Assembly: GCA_029204225.1 (NCBI GenBank)
Contig: CM055101.1
Span: 46,733,906 to 46,797,905 of the forward strand
Direction: 5' to 3'
Length of the DNA stretch: 64,000 nt
Source: Diphasiastrum complanatum
Lineage: Eukaryota; Streptophyta; Lycopodiopsida; Lycopodiales; Lycopodiaceae
In this document: one piece after another, positions 1-9,309 of the stretch
Layout of the letters: every line of letters starts with the position of its first letter
Position numbering within the stretch: the stretch's first letter is position 1
Made by a program: the position numbers and the translations under genes
Notes under the pieces: generated by a model
Databases searched by the model: none
The model's input: only the letters and a program-made list of their open reading frames with translations
Told to the model about the DNA's origin: nothing

Positions 1-287
1 AAGTCCATTTGTTGGATTAGAAATCTAATTTGAGTGAAAAACTACAAGAGAGAGACCTTAGTGAGTTTCTAGAGACAATCAAATCCATTTCTTGGCAAGA
101 TTTGTTTGAAAGTAGTTTTCACTTCATCTTATCTTCATTCTAGCTTTGTGAGGGAGTGATAGAACTGTGATTATAAGTCCATTTGTTGGATTAGAAATCA
201 AATTTGAGTGAAACACTGCAAGTGTGAGACCTTTGTGAGTTTCAAGTCAATCAAATCTATTTCTTGTTTGTAGAAGTCACTAGTAAG
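1..287 (+). repeat. Copia element 1 leader with 174-bp tandem duplication
   Basis: Untranslated leader ahead of the gag start at 288. The segment beginning AAGTCCATTTGTTGGATTAG at 1 recurs at 175, and both copies continue in parallel for about 100 bp with scattered substitutions, so the period is about 174 bp. No LTR terminus or primer-binding site is visible before the window edge, so the 5' LTR lies outside the window or is lost. Confidence 0.75.
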
Positions 288-1560
288 ATGGGATCTGCTG
301 GAGCATACCTTCTAGAAGCTAATGAGAGGTTGAATTCTACAAATTATGCTATTTGGAAGGTTAGAATGGAGTCACTCTTAGTGCTCCAAGACCTTTATGA
401 GTTCTTGATTGAAGATGAAGATGAACCTCTAGGTGCACAGGAGTTAGCTAGATACAAGAAGAGATCTAGGCTTGCACTTCATTGTGTGAAGATGAATGTG
501 AGCAATGATTTGTTGAGAGAAGTATTAGCATGTACTAGTGCTAAAGAGGCTTGAGAGTCTTTAAAATCAATCTATGAGTCTAGCAACACTTCTAGAGTTC
601 TTATGCTTAGAAATCAAATTTTGCAAAGCATGAGAAGAAGTGAGGAGAGTGCACAGGATTATGTACTCAGAATCAAGTCTCTAAATAGGGAGTTGTCTTC
701 CATTGGAGAGAAGATTCATGATGGAGAGCTTGTACAAATTGTCCTTAATGGTCTAGGAGATGACTTTGCAAATTTGGTCCAAAGTTTTGTCATCCAAGAC
801 ACTTTGCCAACTATAGGAAAACTTCACAGTGTATTAGTGGCTGAAGAGTGTAGGATGCTCCATGCAAAATCTAGGATGAGTTCCTTGTCTTTGCAGGATG
901 GTGATGAGAAAGCCAATTTCTCATTCAAGGGCAAAAAGAAGATCAATGGAAAGAAGAAGCATCCAAAGGAGGCCAAAGAAGAGGATGATGCATCAAGCTC
1001 AAAGGACAAGTCAAAGCAAAAATGTTTCTTTTGTGGAAAGGAGGAGGATTATGCATCTAAATGCTACAAGAGGCTAAGAGCACAAGTGGAGGAGGACAAA
1101 CAAGGAAACCTTGCAAAGGAGGAGGAGGAGGATGAAGTAGATGTATTCTTGATGGCATCTACATCCTCACCAACAAGCAATAGCAATTCAAGAGACAATT
1201 GGTGGATTGATAGTGGGGCTAGCTCCCACATGTCTTGTGAAAAGGACTTTTTCTCAACCTTACACTCATTCAATGATGCTAAAAAGTTTGTCTTTACTGC
1301 AAATGATAAAGAGTGTAGGATAGATGGTGTTGGCACCATCTCTTTGTGTCTAGAATCCTCAAAACGCATGGATCTAGAAAATGTCCTTTATGTACCATCA
1401 ATCACCAAGAATATGCTTAGTGTTGGTCTACTCTTAGAAAGTGGTTTGGATGTCCACTTTAAGCATGGTGTTTGCTTCATCTTGAAGAATGATGTTTGCA
1501 TTGCAAAGGGATTTAAACATGGAAGATTGTTTAAGTTGGAAGCTAGTGTTGCTTTTAAAA
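288..1560 (+). pseudogene. gag-pro: Copia gag-protease, element 1
   Basis: Retrotransposon nucleocapsid protein followed by aspartic protease. I take the ATG at 288 (MGSAGAYLLEAN), the usual N-terminus of UBN2/DUF4219-type copia gag. The frame is interrupted by TGA at 552-554, where the family has Trp (EAW-ES), then resumes and is open to 1925. Gag helical motifs (N-Y-x-x-W-K, S-R-V-L/M-L, Q-I-L-x-x-M) are followed by a Lys/Glu-rich stretch and a zinc knuckle C-F-F-C-G-K-E-E-D-Y-A-S-K-C near 1022-1063, in which the zinc-binding His is Asp. The protease motif W-W-I-D-S-G-A-S-S-H-M lies near 1201-1233 and the downstream V-L-Y-V-P motif is kept. The element is not autonomous. Confidence 0.88.
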
Positions 1561-1925
1561 GAATGAGCTTGGCAAAGGAGGAGATCTTGGCAAAGTGTGA
1601 TCTTGCTTGCATTGAGGAGGAGCATCAAAAGGAGGAAGATCTTGAGGATCAGCCTCAAAGCATGAGAGTTCCAAGGGAGTCCTCAATGACAATGTCCGAG
1701 TCATCAAATTGCATGCAAATTGTCCATTCAAGTGTGCATCTTGCAAGGGTGGTGAGCATTGGAGAGTCTACTATCTTTGAATACTTTTTGGAAAGTATTA
1801 GTAGACATGAGGTGACTTGTTTCTTACCTTTAAGATCCATGGTGTTTATTACTTTGTATGACAAGACAATGAAATGGGATGCTTTGAAATCTACATTTGT
1901 TGTTGATAAAGCAATTTCAGGATAA
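1561..1925 (+). other. Orphan C-terminal tail of the gag-protease reading frame
   Basis: The frame runs without a stop for about 120 codons past the protease, but the expected pre-integrase motifs (W-H-x-R-x-G-H and C-x2-C) are absent. The tail is acidic at first (EEEHQKEEDLEDQ) and then of mixed composition, with no domain I recognise. It may be rearranged retroelement sequence or a captured fragment. The overlapping frame at 1897-2427 then carries linker-like sequence, so a small frame change lies near 1900. Confidence 0.5.
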
Positions 1926-1926
1926 C

Positions 1927-2580
1927 TATTTTTGTAATAGTTTGAATAGAGTCATAAAAGATGAAACATCATTTGCTTTGGAAATCTTTGTGTCCACATG
2001 CTTTGTGCATGATCATTCCAATGTAAGGACCAAAGATTATCCTATTTCAATGATAGGAATAATGGTAGTCTTTTGCTCTTCAAGTAGAGATTGTAGAGTC
2101 TACTTGTTTTCAACCAAAGAATTTGTCAATGGTGGAAATGTGATCTTTCAAGAGTGGAAGATTTGTAAACTTGAAGAAGCACCTTTGGATCAATACATTA
2201 TTCAATTCATTGATGTTTTGGAGTCAAGTCAAGTGGAGGATCAAGCTCAAGACCCGAGGACTCCAAAAAGAATCTTGAGTATCAAGATGGAGCCATCTAG
2301 GCTCAATCATATGGATCAAGAAAGACAAGTTGTCTTTGGCAACATTATTTATGCACTTAATATTTTAATTGATGTATCTTCAAGTGCACAAAATGCCTTG
2401 GAATCCATGGCTTGGCATGATGTTTAGTTTTGAAGTGTGCTACATGTATATAGACACATTTATGGAACATCTTGTAAGGGATCCTCTAAGAGGTGGTGAA
2501 AGATCCTTCATGGACATCATTCTCTATTGGAGTCTCAAAAGCTCCTTCTTTGTAGCTGGATTTTTTAGACACTTCTAGAA
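1927..2580 (+). pseudogene. Copia integrase-RT linker and RT scraps, element 1
   Basis: Around 2251-2320 the frame reads P-R-T-P-K-R-I-L-S-I-K-M-E-P-S-R-L-N-H, the basic linker between copia integrase and RT. The same linker occurs in element C at about 28140 (SSRARMEPIRLTYHDKG). A short piece near 2480-2535 (SFMDIILYWSLKSS) resembles the RT region that reads SFLDITLYRQLIGSL in element C. The catalytic core and RNase H are absent. This is debris, not a gene. Confidence 0.55.
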
Positions 2581-2621
2581 GCTTTCATTGATCTATCAAG
2601 AGAGTTGTAAATAGATCAAGC

Positions 2622-2637
2622 TAAATTTGAGGAGGAG
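2622..2637 (+). other. Polypurine tract of element 1
   Basis: AAATTTGAGGAGGAG immediately precedes the TGTGAAG start of the LTR. This is the usual place and composition for the plus-strand primer of an LTR retrotransposon. Similar GAGGAG tracts occur at the ends of elements 2 (about 4519) and C (about 29550). Confidence 0.6.
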
Positions 2638-3339
2638 TGTGAAGAATTGCCAAAAATTGGCAAATCTAGCTTGATCAAAAACCATGTAGAATAGTGTAAA
2701 TTGTGTACACAAGTTGGTCCCACACATGTGAGGCCATGATGCCACATGGGAAACCCATTATAATGTAGGTTAGGTCAAGTTCATAGGGTTGGTCATGTCA
2801 TTTTGGTAGTGATTCCTATTTTATAGGACCTAAATCCTAGATTTAAGGTGAAAATTTGACCAACTAGCTATCTACCAAGCATGACTCTAGGAAATAGACT
2901 AAGGTTTCATTTTAGGTCAAGGAGAGTGAGTTAACTTCCTTATTACATGCTGGAAATCCACCTAACTTCAAGAAGGAAGTAGAATTTGCTATGTATGCCC
3001 TCTCTCCATAGTGAGAATATAGAAAATTTTTGGAGCTCATTGGTAATCTCAAGCTAGTTCACTATGTACATTGAGTTTTTGTGATCCAAATGAAACCAAA
3101 TCAATTTCTACTTGTTTCTCAGGTTGAAGGCCGTACTACAGCCTGTATTACACACGTGTGGGCTCGGATTTAAATGTTTATCAATGCTTTTGATTGTTAA
3201 TGCTTTTTGTTTGTCAAATTGCCAATCTAGATCAACTTTTTTGTGTCTAGTTTTTTGATAGATTGTTAAGCAAGCATCCAATCACTCTTGTGGATCTTTT
3301 GTAGATCCATTTATGGTCCTAAAGTATAGTACTTTCACA
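2638..3339 (+). repeat. LTR, family B (702 bp)
   Basis: It begins TGTGAAGAATTGCC after a purine tract and ends TTTCACA, giving TG...CA termini. A palindromic CACACGTGTG lies at 3151-3160. Its last ~65 bp (GCATCCAATCACTCTTGTGG onward) recur at 42877-42944 with the same TTTTCACA end, which supports the 3' boundary. No second full copy is in the window, so the 5' boundary rests on the purine tract and TG. Confidence 0.65.
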
Positions 3340-3383
3340 GCTAAAACACATTGCAGTCCAATAACTAAGAAGTCTTCACATAA

Positions 3384-4216
3384 ATGGCACCTCTGGGAGG
3401 ATATCTTCTAGAAGCAAATGAAAGACTAAATACTTCTAATTACTCAATTTGGAAGTTTAGAATGGTGTCTATTTTGATATTCTAGGATGTTATGGACATT
3501 GTGCTTGGTGTTGAGGAGGAGCCTCAAGCACAGACTGAAATTCCTAAGTATAGGAAGAGAGCTAGAATGGCTCTACATTTCATCAAGATGAATGTATCTA
3601 ATGAAATTTTGAGAGAGATAGGATCTTGCACCACAACCAAAGATGCTTGGGATGCACTTAAGTCCATCTATGAAGCAAAGAATATTTCTAGAATACTCAC
3701 TCTTAGTAATCAGATTTTCCAAAGTTTCCAAAGAAGTGAGGAGAGTGTATCAAACTATGTTCTGAGAGCTAAAAATTCACATAGACAGCTTTCTTGTGTT
3801 GGTGTTACTATTAACCAAGATGAGCTGGTTCAAGTCATACTAAATGGCTCGAAAGATGACTATGATAATCTTGTTCAGTCCTTCTTTCTAGGATGAACAA
3901 ACTCGAGCATGGTGGAAGTGACAAAGCCCTCTTTGTCAAGGATAAGCATAAAGGAAGGAGTAAGAACCAGTTTTCTCAAGCATCCAACAAAGACAAAGCC
4001 AAATATTGAGACAAAGATGGGGAAGAGAATGATTCATCTCATCCTTCTACTTCAAAGACCAAGAAAAAGAAAGTGAAGTGTTTCTTCTATGGCAAGAAGG
4101 GGCACTATGCCTCTAATTGCTTTAAGAAGAAAAGCCAACTCAAACAAGCAAATTTCTCCAAAGAGATTGGAGAAGGATCACTCATGGTGTCCAATTTTTC
4201 TTCATCACCTAGAGGT
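3384..4216 (+). pseudogene. gag: Copia gag, element 2
   Basis: The start ATG at 3384 (MAPLGGYLLEANERLN) is close to element 1 gag. A TAG at 3483-3485 interrupts the frame, and 3486-3896 is then open (DVMDIVLGVEEEP through NLVQSFFLG). A frameshift follows. The Lys-rich region and zinc knuckle are still readable to about 4130, as C-F-F-Y-G-K-K-G-H-Y-A-S-N-C, where the second zinc Cys has become Tyr. The frame then jumps by deletion into the C-terminal part of RNase H at about 4217. Protease, integrase and RT are absent. Confidence 0.82.
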
Positions 4217-4509
4217 TTCTAGTGGAGCTAAAGATAATCATGGAAGATGATCTACCTATGATCATGTATGACAACATTTCAGCCCAAGCCCTTGCCAACA
4301 ACCCAATATTACATGCAAGGAGCAAACATATTGAAGTTGCACATCACTTCGTGAGAGAGAAGCTCATTGGAGGGAAAATTTACTTGGAGCACATCGACAC
4401 ATCATCTTGTATTACTGATATGCTCACCAAACCTTTGAGCAAAAGTTCTTTCATCAAGCATAGAGCCAATCTTGGAGTAATACCAAGATCAATGTTCAAG
4501 TCAATATAG
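4217..4509 (+). pseudogene. Copia RNase H C-terminus, element 2
   Basis: The frame carries Y-D-N-I-S-A-Q-A-L-A-N-N-P, H-A-R-S-K-H-I-E-V-A-H-H-F-V-R-E-K and D-M-L-T-K-P-L, the conserved end of copia pol. It lies directly downstream of gag with no protease, integrase or RT between, so a single deletion of about 3 kb is implied. A purine tract AGGAGGAGGGTGG follows the stop, and the 3' LTR is cut off at 4574 by the minus-strand element. Confidence 0.85.
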
Positions 4510-4574
4510 ATTGTTTTTAGGAGGAGGGTGGAAAAATAATCCATTTTGACTTTAGGCTTGCTGCAAACATTGTG

Positions 4575-5049
4575 TGAAAGATTTCAGATCCTTAAGATTC
4601 AATCTACTTGAATGATCTTTGGTTAGAAAGAGAAATACACTACCAATCTTACCAATGTAGAAAAATCAGCATCTACACACAAAATGAGATGCAAACACCA
4701 ATAGAACTTGATCAAACTTGAATGAAATGATAAACTACTGTTGCTGTCCATACAAAACCAACAAGATACTGTATTTCACACGTGTGGATCCAAAAATAGC
4801 AAATATAGATCATTCTACACATAGAATTGCAAGCAATCACCAAGATAGTGCACCAATGAATAGTAGAACCCAAGAGAACCATGCATAAGCATGAAATGAG
4901 ATAGAGAAGAGAGAATAATACTTTCTCCATGAGTTACATCCTTTTATAGCAGGTCCAAACCCTCTTTGGCCACTTGTCTTTCCCACCAAAATGCTAACTC
5001 TAATAATTATAAGTCTAGATTCAATGTACCCAACTGTTCAAATTTGAAT
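4575..5049 (-). repeat. 3' LTR of minus-strand copia element (truncated)
   Basis: On the plus strand it begins TGAAAGATTTCAG and follows the sequence of 6738-7210 closely. It stops at CAAATTTGAAT near 5049, about 32 bp short of the outer end of the other copy, and passes directly into RNase H sequence, so the LTR start and polypurine tract were lost in the same deletion. It contains CACACGTGTG at 4777-4786. Confidence 0.82.
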
Positions 5050-5396
5050 AGCAAGTAAAGATCCTTGATCATCCTCTTGATCCAAACTATCTCCTTTGTG
5101 CAATGTGTAAGAGCTTTGTACTCGGCCTCACTAGATGACAATGAGATAGTGGCTTGTTTCTTTGACATCCATGATATAGCTCCATCACCTATAAAAATAC
5201 AATAAGCACAAATGGATTTCCTATCCATTACATCTCCAGCATAGTCCGAATCTGAAAATCCAAAAAGATTAGGTGATGATCCCTCACACAATATGCCAAA
5301 ATCTTGAGTTCCAATGATGTACCTCAAAACTCGCTTTCCTAGCTTCCAATGCACCTCACTAGGATGTTGCATGAATTGACTCAATCTTCCACACAA
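5007..5396 (-). pseudogene. Copia RT C-terminus and RNase H fragment
   Basis: On the minus strand this reads RLSQFMQHPSEVHWKLGKR (end of RT), then F-S-D-S-D-Y-A-G-D, the first RNase H Asp region, S-W-M-S-K-K-Q, and S-S-S-E-A-E-Y-K-A-L with the catalytic Glu, ending K-E-I-V-W-I. The last ~16 codons are translated LTR, so the C-terminal H-A-R-T-K-H-I-E portion is gone. This is a remnant, not functional alone. Confidence 0.88.
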
Positions 5397-5399
5397 TTA

Positions 5400-6131
5400 A
5401 AGCACTTGAGCTTTTTTATCTGTCCTTCTTTTTGCCACTTGAAGAAGCATCCACTTGATCTTGCCCTTTAGAACACTTACTTTTGGTTTTTCCCTTGAGT
5501 TTGCCCTTTGTGAACATAGCATTCTCTTGAAGTGTCATGATGTAGATCCACCTCTTGCTTTAAGCCTATATTCCTCATTGATCAAGATCTCTTGAAGATC
5601 CATCAAACTTGGCAAAGTCTTTTGAATAGCAATACTTTAAACAATGCTAGCATGAGCATTCAACAAGCCATTAAGAATCACTTGAATAAGCTCTCCTTCC
5701 TTAATGCTTTCATCTATGCAAGCTAACTCATCATTCAATGCTTTCATTCTCAAAACAAAAGTACTTGGATTTTCTTCATTCTTTTGCAAACAAGAAAAGA
5801 TTTGCCTTCTTAGAGTCAACACTCTAGAAGTAGACTTGGATTCCTAGAGCTTCTTCAATGAATTCCAAGCTTCCAAAGATGATGTGCACTTACCAACTTC
5901 CTTGAGAAGTTCATTGGTAACATTCATCTTTATCATGTGTAGAGCCTTCTTGGCCCTCTTGTCATACCTCAATTGATCTTGTTCTGTTGCTGGTCTCTCC
6001 TCCAAACCTACAACAATATCCAAAACATCATTCATCTCAAGAAGTGACCCCATCCTCACTTTCCACAATGAATAGTTACTTGAGCTAAGCTTATCATTGG
6101 CTTCCAACATGACTCCAATTGAGGTTGCCAT
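5400..6131 (-). pseudogene. gag: Copia gag of minus-strand element
   Basis: The start at 6131 (MATSIGVMLEANDKLS) gives a gag of the same type as elements 1 and 2. The frame is open to 5847, has a stop at 5844-5846, resumes in the same frame (LRRQIFSCLQKNEENPS) to another stop near 5637, and continues as I-Q-K-T-L-P-S-L-M-D-L-Q-E-I-L before degrading into the Lys-rich region at about 5450-5400. No zinc knuckle survives. Sequence then jumps to the end of RT. Confidence 0.85.
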
Positions 6132-6725
6132 GTAGCAATGACTTGATCTTCTCTTTCAACCTGTTTCAATGCACAAAGCACTCCTTTGAACAACAACAAA
6201 TGCTTTCAAAAGAAATCACCAAGATTTGAAACTATCTCACAAATTCTCTTCTAGCACTTATCCAAACAAATCAACACATAGAATCATGGAATCTTGATCA
6301 ACCTATGATCTGTCCTCAATCTAATGACTTTTGCCACTTCCTAAGATTGAATGAAACACACTCAAATGAAGTCGAGCAACCTCACTATCAAGAGATCCAA
6401 TCAAAATTAGGGTTTTGACAAAATCACAAAAAATTGCCTATTCCAAATATACATGCAAATGCTGAAAATTTGATATGCAATCTATAAGCCACCACTTAGG
6501 CTGATCCAATGAACCAAAAAACTGTCCAAATTCAGTATGTGAACTCAAAAATCAGAATTGATCAAGTACATTGACCTATATATGTTTTGATCTACAAAAG
6601 ATCCAATCTACAAAAGCAAAAAGCTTGATTTTGGTGTAGAATCCTCTCTAGCATGCTCTAGACTTGATATCTTCACCAAATCATTGATAGATCTGATTTC
6701 CTCCTTCATAACCTGAAACACAGGC
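6132..6725 (-). other. Untranslated leader of minus-strand copia element
   Basis: This roughly 590-bp stretch lies between the primer-binding site and the gag start. It has no ORF of note and contains short AT-rich and CAAAAGATC-type repeats. I see no independent feature in it. Confidence 0.5.
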
Positions 6726-6735
6726 TCTGATACTA
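6724..6735 (-). other. Primer-binding site, tRNA-iMet type
   Basis: The plus strand reads GCTCTGATACTA, which is TAGTATCAGAGC on the minus strand. This is one change from the standard plant TGGTATCAGAGC. It lies next to the inner end of the 5' LTR, as expected. Confidence 0.8.
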
Positions 6736-6737
6736 TA

Positions 6738-7242
6738 TGAAAGATTTCAGATCCTTAAGATCCAATCTACTTGAATGATCTTTGGTTAGAAAGAGAAATA
6801 TACTACCAATCTCACCAATGTAGAAAAATCAGCATCTACACACAAAATGAGATGCAAACACCAATAGAACTTGATCAAAATTGAATGAAATGATAAAGTA
6901 CTGTTGCTGTTCGTACAAAACCAGCAAGCTACTGTATTTGACATGTGTGGATCCAAAATAGCAACTATAGATCATTCTACACATAGAATTGCAAGCAATC
7001 ACCAAGGTAGTGTACCAATGGATAGTAGAACCCAAGAGAACCATGTATAAGCATGAAATGAGATAGATAAGAGAGAATAATACTTTCTCCACGAGTTACA
7101 TCCTTTTATAACAGGTCCAAACCTTGTTTGGCCACTTGGCTTTCCCACCAAAATGCTAACTCTACTAATTTTGGGTCTAGATTCAATGTACCCAACTATT
7201 CAAATTTAAATCTACTCAGACTCGCATTCTAACTTTCCCACA
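6738..7242 (-). repeat. 5' LTR of minus-strand copia element (505 bp)
   Basis: On the minus strand it starts TGTGGGAAAGTTAG and ends CTGAAATCTTTCA, giving TG...CA termini, with the primer site adjacent. It matches the copy at 4575-5049. The LTR palindrome has decayed here to ACATGTGTG (6941-6949), next to GGATCC. Confidence 0.85.
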
Positions 7243-7699
7243 CTTTCAAAAAATGTTTATTCAAATGAGATTTAGACTAATGAACTTTGAAAAGTCAATC
7301 TCTAAGTCTAAAACAAGTTTTGACCTCAATATGCCAAATGTGAAAATATAGCAAAATGTGATGAAACTAGTTGAATCTTTCGCATATTGTACCATGCAAG
7401 TATGTTGTTCCATAAATGCAAATGCCAAGTTTGGCCTAGATAGAACTCGAGCTATATGAATTTGTCATATCTAGTTTGATGATTACAACTTGCATATAGA
7501 TTGTAGACTTAAAAATAGAAAAAATATGCTTGTAGAAACTCGTGGCATTTCACATGCATTAATTGTAAGTGATCCATAGTGACATGAAAGGCATGCACAA
7601 AGTGAAATGGACACATGCATGATGATTTGTACAATTCTAGTTAGAACTAGGACACTTGGTAAAACTAGGTAGAGATACATGCATGAGATGTGACAAATG
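7243..7699. other. AT-rich non-coding stretch
   Basis: I see no coding signal, RNA gene or clear repeat boundary. It may include the start of the element A LTR, whose 5' end I cannot place. Confidence 0.4.
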
Positions 7700-8263
7700 T
7701 CACATAGACTCTAATTTTCACTTTATATGTCATTGAAAGGTGGATGGATGTGGTTCTACCTTGAGCTACCTCAAACTCCATAAATATGTGTAGCCATTCT
7801 CATAAATTTTGATGAAGAACCAAAGCTTTGTAGCTATCTCTTGCCATTTTGGATTCACACAATTTTGTTTGATATGTCTCTATCTTTCTCTCTCTAACTC
7901 ATGTTGAGGCTAATGCTAATACACTAATTTCTTGTACTTTTTATTACTATCATTCTCTAAAGCTTAGCATGCTAGTTTGTGGTTAAGCCATAACTTCTGT
8001 ACTAGATCTTGCTATTCAATCTAGAATCAGGTTATTGTGCTAATCATAAAGCTTAATTAGATCTATCATACTTGTGGATCTTCCCCACACGTGTGAATTC
8101 TGGAAATTTTGTCTCATTTTGTGTCTACACTACTATTTTTGTTCTATTACGCATTGTTGTTGTTCCATCTATCTTGAATGCATTGTTGGTAACTTTCGCA
8201 CTTTCGATCTATCACCACCAGCTCCACTTCCATTGTACCACGCATTTCCACCAAAATCCTACA
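7700..8263 (+). repeat. 5' LTR of copia element A (start uncertain)
   Basis: The 3' boundary is firm. It ends CCACCAAAATCCTACA at 8263, and the primer site begins at 8264. The last ~130 bp recur, inverted, at 11476-11630. CACACGTGTG lies at 8086-8095. The start is a guess because the second copy is truncated. Confidence 0.6.
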
Positions 8264-8275
8264 TGGTATTAGAGC
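8264..8275 (+). other. Primer-binding site of copia element A
   Basis: TGGTATTAGAGC, one change from the tRNA-iMet complement TGGTATCAGAGC, directly after an LTR ending in CA. Confidence 0.85.
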
Positions 8276-8408
8276 AAGTGGCTCAGTATTCTAAAATTTT
8301 CATTGTGGATTTAGTCTTGTTTCTACCAAGACTTCATCTTAGCAAGTGCACATCCAATAGTATTTTGCTATTGTTGTTTCTACCAACGACATAGCTACAA
8401 TACCAGAA

Positions 8409-9300
8409 TGGGTTCTACATCTAGTTCCTCTATAATTGACAAAATCGATGGAGAGAACTACCATCTCTAAAAGTTCAATACGAGAGTCATCCTATCAACC
8501 AAGGAACTATGGGACATAGTTGATGGTACCGAAATCAAGCTAGAGGCTGATGCAGCTGGCATCACCAAATGGAGACAACGAGATGGCAAAGATTTTGCCT
8601 TAATCACTCTGAATATAAGAGACTCCCAAATCAGTCGTATCCGATCTGCACAGAAAGCCAAGATGCTTGGGACTTCCTAGCTACACTCTATGACATCAGA
8701 GATGTCACTTCTAAACTCCATCTGAGGAAGAAATTCTTCACTTTGAGGATGTATGATGCAGACACTATTTTCAGCCATCTCAATATATTGAAAAACCTTA
8801 TGGAGCATATGATTGCAACATGATCAAACATTGAAGACTCAGATGTAGTAATGACTCTTCTATTGAGTCTCCCTGATGCCTATGAAACATACTCTATCAA
8901 GAGTCATCTCAATGATATTACAAGAGGAGATCAGAAGAAATGCCTCCTCAGGCCCCTGATCGGATTTTTAGGCTCTATACACAAAGAAAAATCAGAAATT
9001 CAAGTCAAAGAAGTCCACAAAATCTGATTATTCAGGCAAAAAGAGCAACATGCAATCTGGGTCGAATTTTGGCTTTGGTGAAAATTTTAACTCAAGGTCA
9101 AATTCGGATTTTCTTTCATCATCCCAGCCAATGCAAAAACTCTTCTGCACACTGTAAGTGGACCGGTCATCTCATTAAGGACTGTAGAACACTCAAGTAC
9201 AATAATGAAAAAGAAAAAGCAGTTCCAACAACAAGCAAATGTTGCCTCAACCAGTCACTCGATCCAACATGAAGAGGAAGACGAAGTTGCCTTCATGACC
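8409..9300 (+). pseudogene. gag: Copia gag, element A
   Basis: ATG at 8409 (MGSTSSSSIIDKIDGENYHL) is followed by a stop where the family has Trp-Lys, then K-F-N-T-R-V-I-L-S-T-K-E-L-W-D. Gag is readable across two frameshifts through D-A-W-D-F-L-A-T-L-Y and L-L-S-L-P-D-A-Y-E-T. A zinc knuckle near 9145-9186 reads S-A-H-C-K-W-T-G-H-L-I-K-D-C, in which the first Cys is Ser. The gag type differs from elements 1 and 2 (no LEAN N-terminus), so this is another copia lineage. Confidence 0.8.
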
Positions 9301-9309
9301 AGGGTCGAA

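Larger units (their letters stand above)
1..3339 (+). mobile_element. Ty1/copia element 1 (5' end outside window), decayed
   Basis: Leader, gag, protease, a scrambled middle, integrase-RT linker and RT scraps, a purine tract and a 3' LTR are present in copia order on the plus strand. Nearly all of integrase and RT is missing, and several frames are broken. The LTR that closes it at 3339 is followed only 44 bp later by the gag start of element 2, so the LTR may be shared by two elements in tandem or be a recombination product. Confidence 0.8.
4575..7242 (-). mobile_element. Internally deleted copia element on minus strand, both LTRs present
   Basis: Read on the minus strand the order is 5' LTR (7242-6738), primer site, leader, gag, a deletion, RNase H, and 3' LTR (5049-4575). 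The two LTRs match over about 475 bp with few changes. The element is only 2.67 kb, so most of protease, integrase and RT is deleted. The 5-bp flanks (TTGTG before 4575, CTTTC after 7242) do not match, so the target-site duplication is degraded or an end is rearranged. Confidence 0.85.

Noticed and set aside
4712-4930. 72-codon minus ORF, also seen as an 87-codon form at 6829-7092
   Set aside because: Both lie within the two copies of the same LTR, so their similarity reflects LTR identity, not a gene.
8072-8394. ORFs of 66 and 106 codons near the element A LTR
   Set aside because: They lie in LTR sequence, span the primer-binding site and recur in the inverted LTR copy at 11350-11619. This is LTR translation.
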